Shown here piece after piece: positions 16,722-24,706 of a stretch of DNA of 64,000 nt. Below the pieces are notes generated by a model. It had not been told where the DNA came from, did not search any database, and was given only the letters and a program-made list of their open reading frames with translations. A program made the position numbers and the translations under genes. The stretch lies in assembly GCF_014650595.1 (NCBI RefSeq), contig NZ_BMVG01000002.1:372001-436000 (forward strand). The letters run 5' to 3'. Positions within the stretch are counted from its first letter, which is position 1. Each line of letters starts with the position of its first letter. This DNA is from Streptomyces alanosinicus. GTDB taxonomy: Bacteria > Actinomycetota > Actinomycetes > Streptomycetales > Streptomycetaceae.

Positions 16722-17342
16722 TCAGGTACTCGGGAAGCGGCGCACGCCGGAGGGCGTCACCACCGCGTGCACCGGCTTGTCGTGCGCCTCCGCCGGGACG
16801 TGTGCGACGACCTCCGTGTCATACAGCAGCACAACGAGCCGGGGGCGTGCGCCCGCGCGCTCCAGGCGGGCCAGTACGCGGTCGTACGATCCTCCGCCGC
16901 GCCCCAGACGCATCCCGCGCGCGTCGACCGCGAGCCCGGGCAGCAGGATGACGTCCGCGGCTGTCACCGCGTCCGGGCCCAGACGTGCGCCGGAGGGTTC
17001 CAAGAGCGCTATTTTCCCGGCGCGTTGGACCCGTGTGAGGGAACCTGGGCCGGCGTACTCGCCCCAGTCCAGGTCGTTGTCGGGCAGGAGCGCGGGGAGC
17101 AGGACCCGCGCGCCCCGCGCACGCAGCGCGTCCAGAAGCGCAGGCGTACCAGGCTCGCTCCCGACGGAGACGTACGCCGCCACCGTGCGCGCGTGCGCCA
17201 GCTCGGGCAGCTCCAGGGCACGCTCCGCCAGCGTGCGGGCGGTCTCGTCCACGTCATCGTCCGTCAACCTGTTCCTCACCGAGAGGAACTCCCGCCGCAA
17301 CATTCGCTTGTCAGGCTCGCTCGTGCGTCCGTCGTGTTCCAC
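16722..17342 (-). CDS. 5-formyltetrahydrofolate cyclo-ligase
   Basis: This enzyme converts 5-formyl-THF to 5,10-methenyl-THF using ATP, returning the storage folate to one-carbon metabolism. The roughly 206-residue protein has KRMLRREFLSVRNRL at the start and VAAYVSVGSEPGTPALLDAL in the middle. The family signature is LLPGLAVDARGMRLGRGGGSYDRVL, split around residues 140-165, with the glycine-rich ATP-binding loop GRGGGSYDR. GTG at 17342 is a reasonable start, although AGGA is 14 bases away. An ATG at Met-Leu-Arg-Arg further in is an alternative. It is divergent from galU. Confidence 0.93.
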   Translation of the reverse strand: MEHDGRTSEPDKRMLRREFLSVRNRLTDDDVDETARTLAERALELPELAHARTVAAYVSVGSEPGTPALLDALRARGARVLLPALLPDNDLDWGEYAGPGSLTRVQRAGKIALLEPSGARLGPDAVTAADVILLPGLAVDARGMRLGRGGGSYDRVLARLERAGARPRLVVLLYDTEVVAHVPAEAHDKPVHAVVTPSGVRRFPST

Positions 17343-17443
17343 GGGTCGTTCTCGCGTCCTTCTTGATTGTTCAATGCAGTCATAAAGGGTCAACCAACGG
17401 GAGCCACAGTTTTCCCACAAAGGCACCGGATATGGTGGCGGGC

Positions 17444-18355
17444 ATGACTCAGTCGCACCCCAGGATCAGCAAGGCTGTCATTCCCGCGGCAGGCCTCGGC
17501 ACCCGGTTCCTGCCGGCCACCAAGGCCACTCCCAAGGAGATGCTGCCGGTAGTCGACAAGCCGGCGATCCAGTACGTGGTCGAGGAGGCCGTGTCGGCGG
17601 GGCTCGACGATGTCCTCATGATCACCGGACGCAACAAGCGTCCCCTCGAGGACCACTTCGACCGAAACTATGAGCTGGAGTCGGCGCTCGGGAAGAAGGG
17701 TGACGCCGAACGCCTCGCGAAGGTGCAGGAATCCAGCGACCTGGCGACCATGCACTACGTGCGCCAGGGCGACCCCAAGGGGCTCGGGCACGCTGTGCTG
17801 TGCGCTGCTCCGCACGTCGGCCGCGAGCCGTTCGCGGTGCTTCTGGGTGACGACCTGATCGACCCGCGCGACCCGCTGCTCCAGCGCATGATCAAGGTCC
17901 AGGAGCAGCACGGCGGCAGCGTGATCGCCCTCATGGAGGTCGCGCCGGAGCAGATCCACCTCTACGGCTGCGCGGCCGTGGAGGCCACCGGTGACACCGA
18001 CGTCGTCAAGGTGACCGGGCTGGTCGAGAAGCCGGACCCGGCGGACGCCCCGTCGAACTACGCGGTCATCGGCCGTTACGTCCTGGACCCGCACATCTTC
18101 GACATACTGCGGAAGACGGAGCCGGGCCGCGGCGGCGAGATCCAGCTCACCGACGCCCTCCAGCAGCTCGCGACGGACGAGAAGGTCGGCGGGCCGGTGC
18201 ACGGTGTCGTCTTCAAGGGGCGCCGCTATGACACAGGCGACCGTGGCGACTATCTGCGTGCCATTGTCAGACTCGCGTGCGAACGTGAAGACCTGGGCCC
18301 GGACTTCCGGACCTGGCTTCGCAGTTACGTAGCCGAGGAGATGCAGCAGTCTTGA
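17444..18355 (+). CDS. galU: UTP-glucose-1-phosphate uridylyltransferase
   Basis: GalU makes UDP-glucose from UTP and glucose-1-phosphate for glycans, trehalose and cell-wall sugars. The 303 residues start with KAVIPAAGLGTRFLPATKA, the nucleotide-binding G-loop with the catalytic Arg and Lys, then KEMLPVVDKPAIQYVVEEA. FAVLLGDDLID (about 126-136) binds the metal and sugar. GRGGEIQLTDALQ and RYDTGDRGDYLRA close the fold. An alternative ATG at 17432 has AAAGG upstream; I prefer 17444 because relatives begin MTQSHPR. Its stop codon overlaps the TTG start of the next gene, so both are translated from one message. Confidence 0.96.
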   Translation: MTQSHPRISKAVIPAAGLGTRFLPATKATPKEMLPVVDKPAIQYVVEEAVSAGLDDVLMITGRNKRPLEDHFDRNYELESALGKKGDAERLAKVQESSDLATMHYVRQGDPKGLGHAVLCAAPHVGREPFAVLLGDDLIDPRDPLLQRMIKVQEQHGGSVIALMEVAPEQIHLYGCAAVEATGDTDVVKVTGLVEKPDPADAPSNYAVIGRYVLDPHIFDILRKTEPGRGGEIQLTDALQQLATDEKVGGPVHGVVFKGRRYDTGDRGDYLRAIVRLACEREDLGPDFRTWLRSYVAEEMQQS

Positions 18356-19674
18356 GCAGCGCCGCGACCCGCCCCGCCGGTCCGGACCACCTGTGGTCGG
18401 TGGACGAGCACCTGGAGGACATCCTCGAGACCGTCCGTCCCCTCGAACCCATCGAGCTGCAACTGCTCGACGCCCAGGGCTGCATTCTTGTCGACGACGT
18501 CACGGTGCCGGTGTCCCTGCCGCCGTTCGACAACAGCTCCATGGACGGGTACGCGGTGCGGGTCGCGGACGTCGCCGGCGCCAGTGAGGAGTTCCCGGCC
18601 GTCCTGGAGGTCGTGGGCGACGTCGCCGCGGGAGCGACCGACCCGGTCCGGGTCGGTCCCGGCCAGGCCGCGCGCATCATGACCGGCGCCCCGCTGCCGC
18701 CCGGTGCCGAGGCTGTCGTCCCTGTCGAGTGGACCGACGGTGGGCTCGGAGAGGGCCCGGTGAGCGGTATGCGCGCCCGCAGCCTGGCCCCCGAAGGCGC
18801 CGAGGGGCATGTACGCGTGCACCGCCCCGCCGAGGCACGCGCACACGTGCGCGGCAAGGGCAGCGACGTGAAGGCCGGCGACCGCGCCCTGGAGGCCGGG
18901 ACGATCCTCGGCCCGCCGCAGATCGCGCTGCTGGCGGCGATCGGCCGCGGCACGGTACGCGTGCGCCCGCGCCCGCGCGTGGTCGTCCTGTCCACGGGCA
19001 GTGAACTCGTCCAGCCCGGTGAGGATCTGGCCCACGGCCAGATCTACGACTCCAACAGCTTCGCCCTCACCGCCGCCGCGCGGGACGCCGGCGCCATCGC
19101 CTACCGGGTGGGAGCCGTCGCCGACGACGCCGAGACCCTCCGTGCCACCATCGAGGACCAGCTCGTCCGCGCCGACATGCTGGTGACCACGGGCGGGGTG
19201 AGCGTCGGGGCGTACGACGTCGTGAAGGAGGCGCTGTCGTCCGTCGGGGACGAGGACGAGGCGGGCAGCGGTGTGGAGTTCCGCAAGCTCGCCATGCAGC
19301 CCGGCAAGCCCCAGGGCTTCGGCTCCATCGGGCCGGACCACACACCGCTGCTGGCCCTGCCGGGCAACCCTGTGTCGTCGTACGTCTCCTTCGAACTGTT
19401 CGTCCGTCCCGCCATCCGTGCCCTGATGGGTCTCACGGACGTGGACCGGCCCCGCGTTCGGGCCACCCTGAAGGCGGACGCGGCACTGCGCTCGCCCAAG
19501 GGGCGTCGACAGTTCCTGCGCGGTGTGTACGGCGACGGTGAGGTGACCCCCGTCGGCGGTTCCGGCTCGCATCTGATCGCGGCGCTGGCGCACGCCGACG
19601 CGCTGATCGTCGTCCCCGAGGACGCGGAGTCCGTCGAGCCCGGCGCTGAGGTGGAGGTCGTGCTGCTGGGCTGA
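18352..19674 (+). CDS. glp: Gephyrin-like molybdotransferase Glp (MoeA family)
   Basis: This is a 440-residue MoeA/gephyrin fold protein. MoeA inserts molybdenum into adenylated molybdopterin. In actinobacteria the paralogue Glp instead docks to the membrane protein GlpR/SepX at the divisome. Landmarks are LPPFDNSSMDGYAVR (about 58-72), RIMTGAPLPPGAEAVVPVE (104-122), LSTGSELVQPGE (217-228), DMLVTTGGVSVGAYD (276-290) and LPGNPVSSYVSFELFVRP (338-355). The start is TTG overlapping the galU stop (TTGA), with GAGGAG upstream. The neighbours moaC, a Mog-type protein and sepX suggest it serves either or both roles. Which role cannot be told from the sequence. Confidence 0.9.
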   Translation: MSSAATRPAGPDHLWSVDEHLEDILETVRPLEPIELQLLDAQGCILVDDVTVPVSLPPFDNSSMDGYAVRVADVAGASEEFPAVLEVVGDVAAGATDPVRVGPGQAARIMTGAPLPPGAEAVVPVEWTDGGLGEGPVSGMRARSLAPEGAEGHVRVHRPAEARAHVRGKGSDVKAGDRALEAGTILGPPQIALLAAIGRGTVRVRPRPRVVVLSTGSELVQPGEDLAHGQIYDSNSFALTAAARDAGAIAYRVGAVADDAETLRATIEDQLVRADMLVTTGGVSVGAYDVVKEALSSVGDEDEAGSGVEFRKLAMQPGKPQGFGSIGPDHTPLLALPGNPVSSYVSFELFVRPAIRALMGLTDVDRPRVRATLKADAALRSPKGRRQFLRGVYGDGEVTPVGGSGSHLIAALAHADALIVVPEDAESVEPGAEVEVVLLG

Positions 19675-19680
19675 GGCACG

Positions 19681-19696
19681 CGCGCGTGCACGCGCG
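19681..19696. repeat. 16-bp perfect palindrome after glp
   Basis: CGCGCGTGCACGCGCG is fully self-complementary and lies six bases after the glp stop codon. It may be a terminator or processing hairpin, or simply a CG-alternating tract able to adopt left-handed DNA. The gap to moaC is 136 bases, long enough for a separate promoter. Confidence 0.5.
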
Positions 19697-19810
19697 GTGG
19701 GTCCCACGGGGTCCTGGGCCGGTGCCTGCGCGGACATGGCGGTACCGTGTCGCGCACAACAGGCCCGCGCACCGCACTGTGACGGGCCCGGACCGGGAGC
19801 GGCACACACC

Positions 19811-20290
19811 ATGAGTACGCAGGACGGACTGACACACATCGACGAGGCGGGCGCGGCCCGCATGGTCGACGTATCCGGGAAGGACGTGACCGCGCGCACC
19901 GCCCGTGCCAGCGGACGCGTCCTCGTCTCAGCCCGAGTGGTCGAGCTGCTGCGCGGCGAGGGAGTGCCCAAGGGCGACGCCCTCGCCACGGCGCGCATCG
20001 CCGGCATCATGGGCGCCAAGCGCACCCCGGACCTGATCCCGCTGTGCCACCCATTGTCGGTGTCCGGTGTGAAACTGGATCTGTCGGTCGCGGACGACGC
20101 CGTGGAGATCCAGGCCACCGTGAAGACGACGGATCGTACGGGCGTCGAGATGGAGGCCCTCACCGCTGTGACGGTCGCCGCGCTCACCGTGATCGACATG
20201 GTCAAGGCGGTCGACAAGGGAGCGGTCATCACGGACGTACGTGTGGAGGAGAAGACGGGCGGCAAGTCGGGCGACTGGAGCCGGGCATGA
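19811..20290 (+). CDS. moaC: Cyclic pyranopterin monophosphate synthase MoaC
   Basis: MoaC converts the 3',8-cyclo-GTP made by MoaA into cyclic pyranopterin monophosphate, the second step of molybdenum cofactor synthesis. The 159-residue length is normal. The family blocks LTHIDEAGAARMVDVS, MGAKRTPDLIPLCHPL, VKTTDRTGVEMEALTAV and DMVKAVDKGAVI are all present. They include the catalytic His of the CHPL motif and the Lys of KAVDKG. The ATG overlaps nothing upstream, and GGGAG lies about 11 bases before it. The stop overlaps the start of the following Mog-type gene (ATGA). Confidence 0.96.
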   Translation: MSTQDGLTHIDEAGAARMVDVSGKDVTARTARASGRVLVSARVVELLRGEGVPKGDALATARIAGIMGAKRTPDLIPLCHPLSVSGVKLDLSVADDAVEIQATVKTTDRTGVEMEALTAVTVAALTVIDMVKAVDKGAVITDVRVEEKTGGKSGDWSRA

Positions 20291-20787
20291 CCTACCGCGC
20301 TCTGGTGGTCACCGCCTCCAACAGGGCTGCCGCGGGCGTCTACGAGGACAGGGGCGGTCCCTTGATCGCCGACGGCCTGAAGGGCTTCGGGTTCGACGTC
20401 GACGGGCCCCAGGTCGTCCCTGACGGGGACCCCGTGCAGGCTGCCCTGCGCGCGGGAGTCGACGCCGGCTACGACGCCATCGTCACCACCGGTGGCACCG
20501 GTATCTCTCCCACCGACCGCACGCCCGAGGCGACCCGCGCGGTGATCGACCGCGAGGTGCCGGGCATCGCGGAGGCCATCCGGGCCTTCGGGAGGGAGAA
20601 GGTCCCGACAGCGGCGCTCTCGCGAGGCCTGGCCGGGGTGGCCGGGCGGACCCTGATCGTCAATCTGCCGGGCTCCACGGGCGGAGTGAAGGACGGTCTC
20701 GCCGTGCTGGAGCCTCTGCTGACCCATGCCGTCGACCAGATCCGTGGCGGGGACCACCCCAGACACAGTAGCGGGGGTGCGAGCTGA
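20287..20787 (+). CDS. MogA/MoaB family molybdopterin adenylyltransferase
   Basis: This protein adenylates molybdopterin before molybdenum insertion. The 166 residues show the MoCF fold. ALVVTASNRAAAGVYEDRGGP binds the nucleotide, IVTTGGTGISPTDRTPEAT (about 62-80) carries the GTGISPxD motif, and LPGSTGGVKDGLAVLEPLL (122-140) carries the second conserved loop. It starts at ATG 20287 inside the moaC stop region, and its own TGA overlaps a CTG start of the acetyltransferase behind it. That makes a chain of translationally coupled genes. Whether it is MogA-like or MoaB-like cannot be separated by eye. Confidence 0.93.
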   Translation: MTYRALVVTASNRAAAGVYEDRGGPLIADGLKGFGFDVDGPQVVPDGDPVQAALRAGVDAGYDAIVTTGGTGISPTDRTPEATRAVIDREVPGIAEAIRAFGREKVPTAALSRGLAGVAGRTLIVNLPGSTGGVKDGLAVLEPLLTHAVDQIRGGDHPRHSSGGAS

Positions 20788-21512
20788 ACAGCCCATCCTG
20801 GCCCGTCGTGCTGGCGGACGGCGATGTCGTCCTCCGGCCGATAAGGCTGCGCGACCAACGGGCCTGGCGCGAGGTGAACCGGCGCAACCGGGACTGGCTG
20901 CGCCCCTGGGAGGCGACCATCCCGCCGCCCACGCCGAGCGGACCGATCGCGCACCGGCCGACCTATCGCCAGATGGTCCGGCACCTGCGTTCCGAGGCCA
21001 ACGCGGGCCGGATGCTGCCGTTCGTCATCGAGTACGAGGGGCGGCTCGTCGGGCAGTTGACGGTCGCCGGAATCACCTGGGGATCGATGTGCTCGGGGCA
21101 CATCGGCTACTGGGTGGACGAGACGGTGGCAGGGCGCGGGGTGATGCCGACGGCTGTCGCGCTCGTGGTGGACCACTGTTTCCACACCGTCGGGCTGCAC
21201 CGCATCGAGGTCTGCATTCGTCCGGAGAACCGGCCCAGCCGCCGGGTCGTGGAGAAACTCGGATTCCGCGAGGAGGGGCTCCGGCCGCGCTATCTGCACA
21301 TCGACGGGGCTTGGCGCGACCACCTGGTGTTTGCGCTCACGGCGGAAGAGGTGCCCGACGGGTTGCTCGCGCGGTGGCAGCGGGCACGCTCTCAGGCAGA
21401 GCGGCGCACCGGTCGCCCGGATGGTGAAGAGGGCGCGGGTGGTGCCGCTGGTGCGCCGGGCGCACCCGGCCCGGCGCGCAATCCGCAGAACACGCCGGGG
21501 AATCCCACCTAG
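20784..21512 (+). CDS. GNAT family N-acetyltransferase (RimJ-like)
   Basis: This is a GCN5-related acetyltransferase of about 242 residues, of the RimJ/RimL type, that transfers acetyl from acetyl-CoA to a protein N-terminus or small amine. The fold blocks are VLRPIRLRDQRAWREV, GYWVDETVAGRGVMPTAVALVVDHCF (the acetyl-CoA loop is unusual: GRGVMP instead of R/Q-G-x-G-x-A) and LHRIEVCIRPENRPSRRVVEKLGFREEG. A CTG at 20784 that overlaps the previous stop and follows GGGGGTGCGAG is the likely start; the GTG at 20808 is the alternative. The C-terminal tail is Gly/Ala/Pro-rich. Genes of this type precede sepX/glpR in other actinobacteria. Confidence 0.88.
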   Translation: MNSPSWPVVLADGDVVLRPIRLRDQRAWREVNRRNRDWLRPWEATIPPPTPSGPIAHRPTYRQMVRHLRSEANAGRMLPFVIEYEGRLVGQLTVAGITWGSMCSGHIGYWVDETVAGRGVMPTAVALVVDHCFHTVGLHRIEVCIRPENRPSRRVVEKLGFREEGLRPRYLHIDGAWRDHLVFALTAEEVPDGLLARWQRARSQAERRTGRPDGEEGAGGAAGAPGAPGPARNPQNTPGNPT

Positions 21513-21699
21513 CCCTCGCAAATTGAATGCATGTTCGAAATTGTTCGCCCGTTGACCGTCTCGGGGCATTGAAATTCATGGCTGTGGCAGCCTGCTGATC
21601 GCATCGATCGCAAAAAAAGCTGGAAATATCAGCCAGATCGTGCGACACACCGGCCCAATTGGCGGATGGCCTCGCGCAAACCCCTCTACGGTGTGAGAC

Positions 21700-22977
21700 G
21701 TGAGCAGCAGCGGCCTCATCTACGCAGTCATTGTCGGGGCCTGGGCCGCCTACTTGGTGCCGATGTGGCTCCGTAGGCAGGACGAGCTGAACGAGGCCCG
21801 TCCGACGGAACGCTTCAGCACCGCCATCCGGCTGCTGTCCGGAAAGGCGGGAATGGAGCGCCGGTACGCCAAGGACCTGCGGGCGCGCTCCGCCGAGGAG
21901 GGGGAGCCGGGCGCCGGCGATCCGGACGCCGTCACCGACTCGGTGGACGTCCGGGCCTTCGCCATGCCTCCGACCCGCCGACAGGTTCATGTCGACGGTG
22001 AACCCGAGGCGCCCGGGAAGCCGGAACCGGCACGCGAACAGAGCGCCACGCCGGCGCCCAAGTCCGCACCGGTGTCCGGCTCCGCGCCCGTATCGGGTTC
22101 CGCGCCCGCATCGCCTTCGGTGCCCGCGCCGAAGCGGGTGCCGTCCGCGCGACGTACGTCTTCGGCTTCGGCGCAGGCGGCCGCAGCGCGTGCCCGGCGC
22201 TTGAAGGTCCTCGCGCGCCGTCGGCGCACGACCGTGATGCTCTTCCTCGCCTTCACGCTGGGCGCCGTGGTCGCCGCCGTCGGCGGGCTCGCGTTCCTGT
22301 GGGTGCCCGCCGTACCGGCCGTGCTGCTCAGCGGGTACATCGCGTATCTGCGCACCCAGGAGCGCCGCCGTTTCGCCTACCAGATGGACCGTCGGCGCGC
22401 TGAGGTCGCGGCCCAGCGGCTGCGGGAGCGGGAGCGCCAGCCGCGTCGGCGCGTGTCCCTCGACGCGAGCCCTGGTGCGGACGATTCGGAGGAGGTCTTG
22501 CAGGCCGATACGGACACCGGTCTCTCCGCGCTCGCCGCGGACCGGCGCGCGCTGGTCGAGCAGACGGATCACGCCGAGTGGGTCGACCAGCAGCGCGAGC
22601 GGCAGCGGCGGCCCGGCGGGGACAGCTGGGATCCGGTGCCGGTACCGCTGCCGACGTACGTGACCGCGCCGGTCGCGCCGCGTGCCACGTCCGATGTGGA
22701 TCTGGGGGCGCCCGACACGTGGAGTTCGGCGCGTTCCAGCTCCGTCGCGCCGGAGCATCGGGCGAGCCGCGCGCAGCAGGCCGAAGCGGGCGAGCGGGCG
22801 CCCGCGTCCGGGGGCAAGCCGGCGGACGGTCGCAGTGATGCGTTCCCCAACGCCCGAGCCCGTTCGCGTGGGGCGGCTCCGGGCGCCGCCGCCGCGCGCC
22901 GGGCTCGCGAGCGCGGACGCACGCCCCTCTTCGATCAGTACGAGGACGGCGACCGCCCGCGCGCGGCCAACGAGTGA
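21700..22977 (+). CDS. sepX: Divisome membrane protein SepX/GlpR
   Basis: This is a 425-residue membrane protein. In Streptomyces, SepX localises to division septa and is needed for stable septum formation; in corynebacteria the relative GlpR is the receptor for Glp. An N-terminal helix (about 5-23, LIYAVIVGAWAAYLVPMWLR) is followed by a conserved cytosolic segment RRQDELNEARPTERFSTAIRLL and an Ala/Pro/Ser-rich linker. Two adjacent helices occupy about 178-220. A long Arg- and charge-rich C-terminal tail ends the protein. The start is GTG with no strong ribosome site. A 187-base AT-richer region precedes it, so it probably has its own promoter. Identification rests on topology and on its position near glp. 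Confidence 0.88.
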   Translation: MSSSGLIYAVIVGAWAAYLVPMWLRRQDELNEARPTERFSTAIRLLSGKAGMERRYAKDLRARSAEEGEPGAGDPDAVTDSVDVRAFAMPPTRRQVHVDGEPEAPGKPEPAREQSATPAPKSAPVSGSAPVSGSAPASPSVPAPKRVPSARRTSSASAQAAAARARRLKVLARRRRTTVMLFLAFTLGAVVAAVGGLAFLWVPAVPAVLLSGYIAYLRTQERRRFAYQMDRRRAEVAAQRLRERERQPRRRVSLDASPGADDSEEVLQADTDTGLSALAADRRALVEQTDHAEWVDQQRERQRRPGGDSWDPVPVPLPTYVTAPVAPRATSDVDLGAPDTWSSARSSSVAPEHRASRAQQAEAGERAPASGGKPADGRSDAFPNARARSRGAAPGAAAARRARERGRTPLFDQYEDGDRPRAANE

Positions 22978-23103
22978 TCTTGCGCCACCTTTGTCGGCGC
23001 ATCCCGTGCCGTACACGCCCCCTGCGGAAACCTTGGCCGTGACCAGTGAGGGAGCGGATTTCCAAGCACCCCGATCGGGATGCTAAAGTTTCACTCGTTG
23101 CAA

Positions 23104-23177
23104 GGGCCTGTGGCGCAGTCCGGTAGCGCACCTCGTTCGCATCGAGGGGGCCAGGGGTTCAAATCCCCTCAGGTCCA
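23104..23177 (+). tRNA. tRNA-Ala (CGC)
   Basis: This is a 74-base cloverleaf. The acceptor GGGCCTG pairs with CAGGTCC (one G-T pair), the D arm contains GCGCAGTCCGGTAGCGC, the anticodon stem is CCTCG/CGAGG with loop TTCGCAT (anticodon CGC, alanine), and the T arm is AGGGGTTCAAATCCCCT. The discriminator is A, and CCA is not fully encoded. A possible -10 element TAAAGT lies at 23084-23089. Confidence 0.95.
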
Positions 23178-23183
23178 CGCAGC

Positions 23184-23221
23184 ATGGAGCCCCTGTCGGC
23201 GGTAGTCGGCAGGGGCTCCAT
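23184..23221 (+). terminator. Terminator hairpin after tRNA-Ala
   Basis: The arms ATGGAGCCCCTG (23184-23195) and CAGGGGCTCCAT (23210-23221) form a perfect 12-bp stem with a 14-base loop. It begins seven bases after the tRNA and is followed by CGTGTTTGT. Confidence 0.85.
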
Positions 23222-23298
23222 CGTGTTTGTGCGCGACTGAGGCTCGCGCACAGGCCCGCCGGGACTCAAGCGGGCCTGGTGTGATTCGAGTTACCCGC

Positions 23299-23775
23299 TC
23301 AGAGGGCCTTCGCGAAGCAGCGGCTCTCCTCGTGGTGGCGGTAGTAGCCGAACTTGGTGCACGGTTCGTAGCCGGTGGATACGTACAGGGCGATGGCCTC
23401 CGGCTGTTTGGTGCCCGTCTCCAGGACCATGCGTATCCGGCCTGCGGCGCGGGCGTCCTCTTCCAGGGCCGTGAGCATGCGGCGCGCGAGGCCCCGGCCG
23501 CGCATGCCCGCGACCACGTACATGCGCTTGAGTTCGGCGTCGCCGTTCTCGTTGCCCTCCTCGTTGCGGTCCTGGCTGCGCCAGCCGCCGGTCGCGACAG
23601 GGTGGTCGTGCTCGTCGTACGCGATCAGGTACACGCCCCGGGGCGGGGCGAAGTCGGCGGCGTCGAGGATAGTGGCGTCACCGCCGTCGCCGTAGCGCTG
23701 GTGATATTCGGCCTGGACCTCGTCGTTGAGCTTGACGGCGTCGGGGTGATCGAAACGAACGCGACGTATATTCAT
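23299..23775 (-). CDS. GNAT family N-acetyltransferase
   Basis: This is a 158-residue acetyltransferase. The acetyl-CoA loop is VVAGMRGRGLARRMLTALEEDA (about 88-109), preceded by the strand AELKRMYV and followed by the C-terminal GYEPCTKFGYYRHHEESRCFAKAL. This pattern resembles small cytosolic GNATs that modify amines or amino acids. The ATG at 23775 starts the conserved region MNIRRVRFDHPDAV. The gene is divergent from exonuclease III with 82 bases between the starts, enough for two face-to-face promoters. The substrate is not inferable. Confidence 0.9.
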   Translation of the reverse strand: MNIRRVRFDHPDAVKLNDEVQAEYHQRYGDGGDATILDAADFAPPRGVYLIAYDEHDHPVATGGWRSQDRNEEGNENGDAELKRMYVVAGMRGRGLARRMLTALEEDARAAGRIRMVLETGTKQPEAIALYVSTGYEPCTKFGYYRHHEESRCFAKAL

Positions 23776-23857
23776 GCGGAGTATCGTACTTCTATGCGGA
23801 CGGCAATTGTCGGGCTGTGCGGGCGGACCACGACCAGTGTGCCGGTATCGTGCCCTG

Positions 23858-24661
23858 GTGCTGACTGTGACCTCGGTGAACGTGAACGGACTGCGAGCCG
23901 CCGCCAAGAAGGGCTTCGTGGAGTGGCTCGCGCAGACCTCCGCGGACGTCGTCTGTCTGCAGGAGGTGCGCGCCGAGCCGCACCAACTGCCTGAGCAGGT
24001 GCGACAGCCCGACGGCTGGCATGTCGTGCACGCTCCGGCTGCCGCCAAGGGGCGCGCGGGCGTCTCCCTCTACACGCGGCGCGAGCCCGACCGCGTCCGG
24101 GTCGGATTCGGCTCGGACGAGTTCGACGGCAGCGGGCGCTATGTCGAGGCCGACCTGCCCGGCGTCACGGTCGCCTCCCTGTATCTGCCCTCCGGCGAGG
24201 TCGGCACCGAGCGGCAGGACGAGAAGGTCCGCTTCATGGGTGAGTTCCTCGATCACCTCAAGGCGCTGCGTGAGCGGGCCGCCGCCGACGGTCGTGAGGT
24301 CGTCGTCTGCGGCGACTGGAACATCGCCCACCAGCAGGCCGACCTCAAGAACTGGCGCGGCAACACCAAGAACGCCGGCTTCTTGCCCGAGGAGCGGGAG
24401 TGGCTCGGTCGGGTGTTCACCGCCGAGGAGGGTGGCTACGTCGACGTCGTGCGTGCTCTGCACCCCGAGGTCGACGGGCCGTACACCTGGTGGTCGTACC
24501 GCGGGCGGGCCTTCGACAACGACTCCGGCTGGCGCATCGACTACCACGTCGCCACGCCCGGTCTCGCAGGCAAGGCCGTCAAGGGCCTCGTCGAGCGCGC
24601 GGCCACGCATGCCGAGCGCTGGTCCGACCACGCGCCGGTGACCGTCGTCTACGACCTGTAG
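23858..24661 (+). CDS. xth: Exodeoxyribonuclease III (AP endonuclease)
   Basis: This DNA-repair enzyme cuts at abasic sites and trims damaged 3' ends. The 267 residues contain the endonuclease/exonuclease/phosphatase fold: VNVNGLRAAAKKGFVEWL, then DVVCLQEVRAE with the metal-binding Glu. It continues with YVEADLPGVTVASLYLPSG, VVCGDWNIAHQQADLKNW, TWWSYRGRAFDNDSGWRIDY and ERWSDHAPV with the catalytic Asp-His pair. GTG at 23858 is the likely start because the conserved region begins at VLTVTSVNVNG. It is transcribed alone and ends 45 bases before the convergent MerR gene. Confidence 0.95.
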   Translation: MLTVTSVNVNGLRAAAKKGFVEWLAQTSADVVCLQEVRAEPHQLPEQVRQPDGWHVVHAPAAAKGRAGVSLYTRREPDRVRVGFGSDEFDGSGRYVEADLPGVTVASLYLPSGEVGTERQDEKVRFMGEFLDHLKALRERAAADGREVVVCGDWNIAHQQADLKNWRGNTKNAGFLPEEREWLGRVFTAEEGGYVDVVRALHPEVDGPYTWWSYRGRAFDNDSGWRIDYHVATPGLAGKAVKGLVERAATHAERWSDHAPVTVVYDL

Positions 24662-24706
24662 GCGTACGACCTCGGCGCGCGCCTTGTCTGACGCGCCGGG
24701 GCGCAC

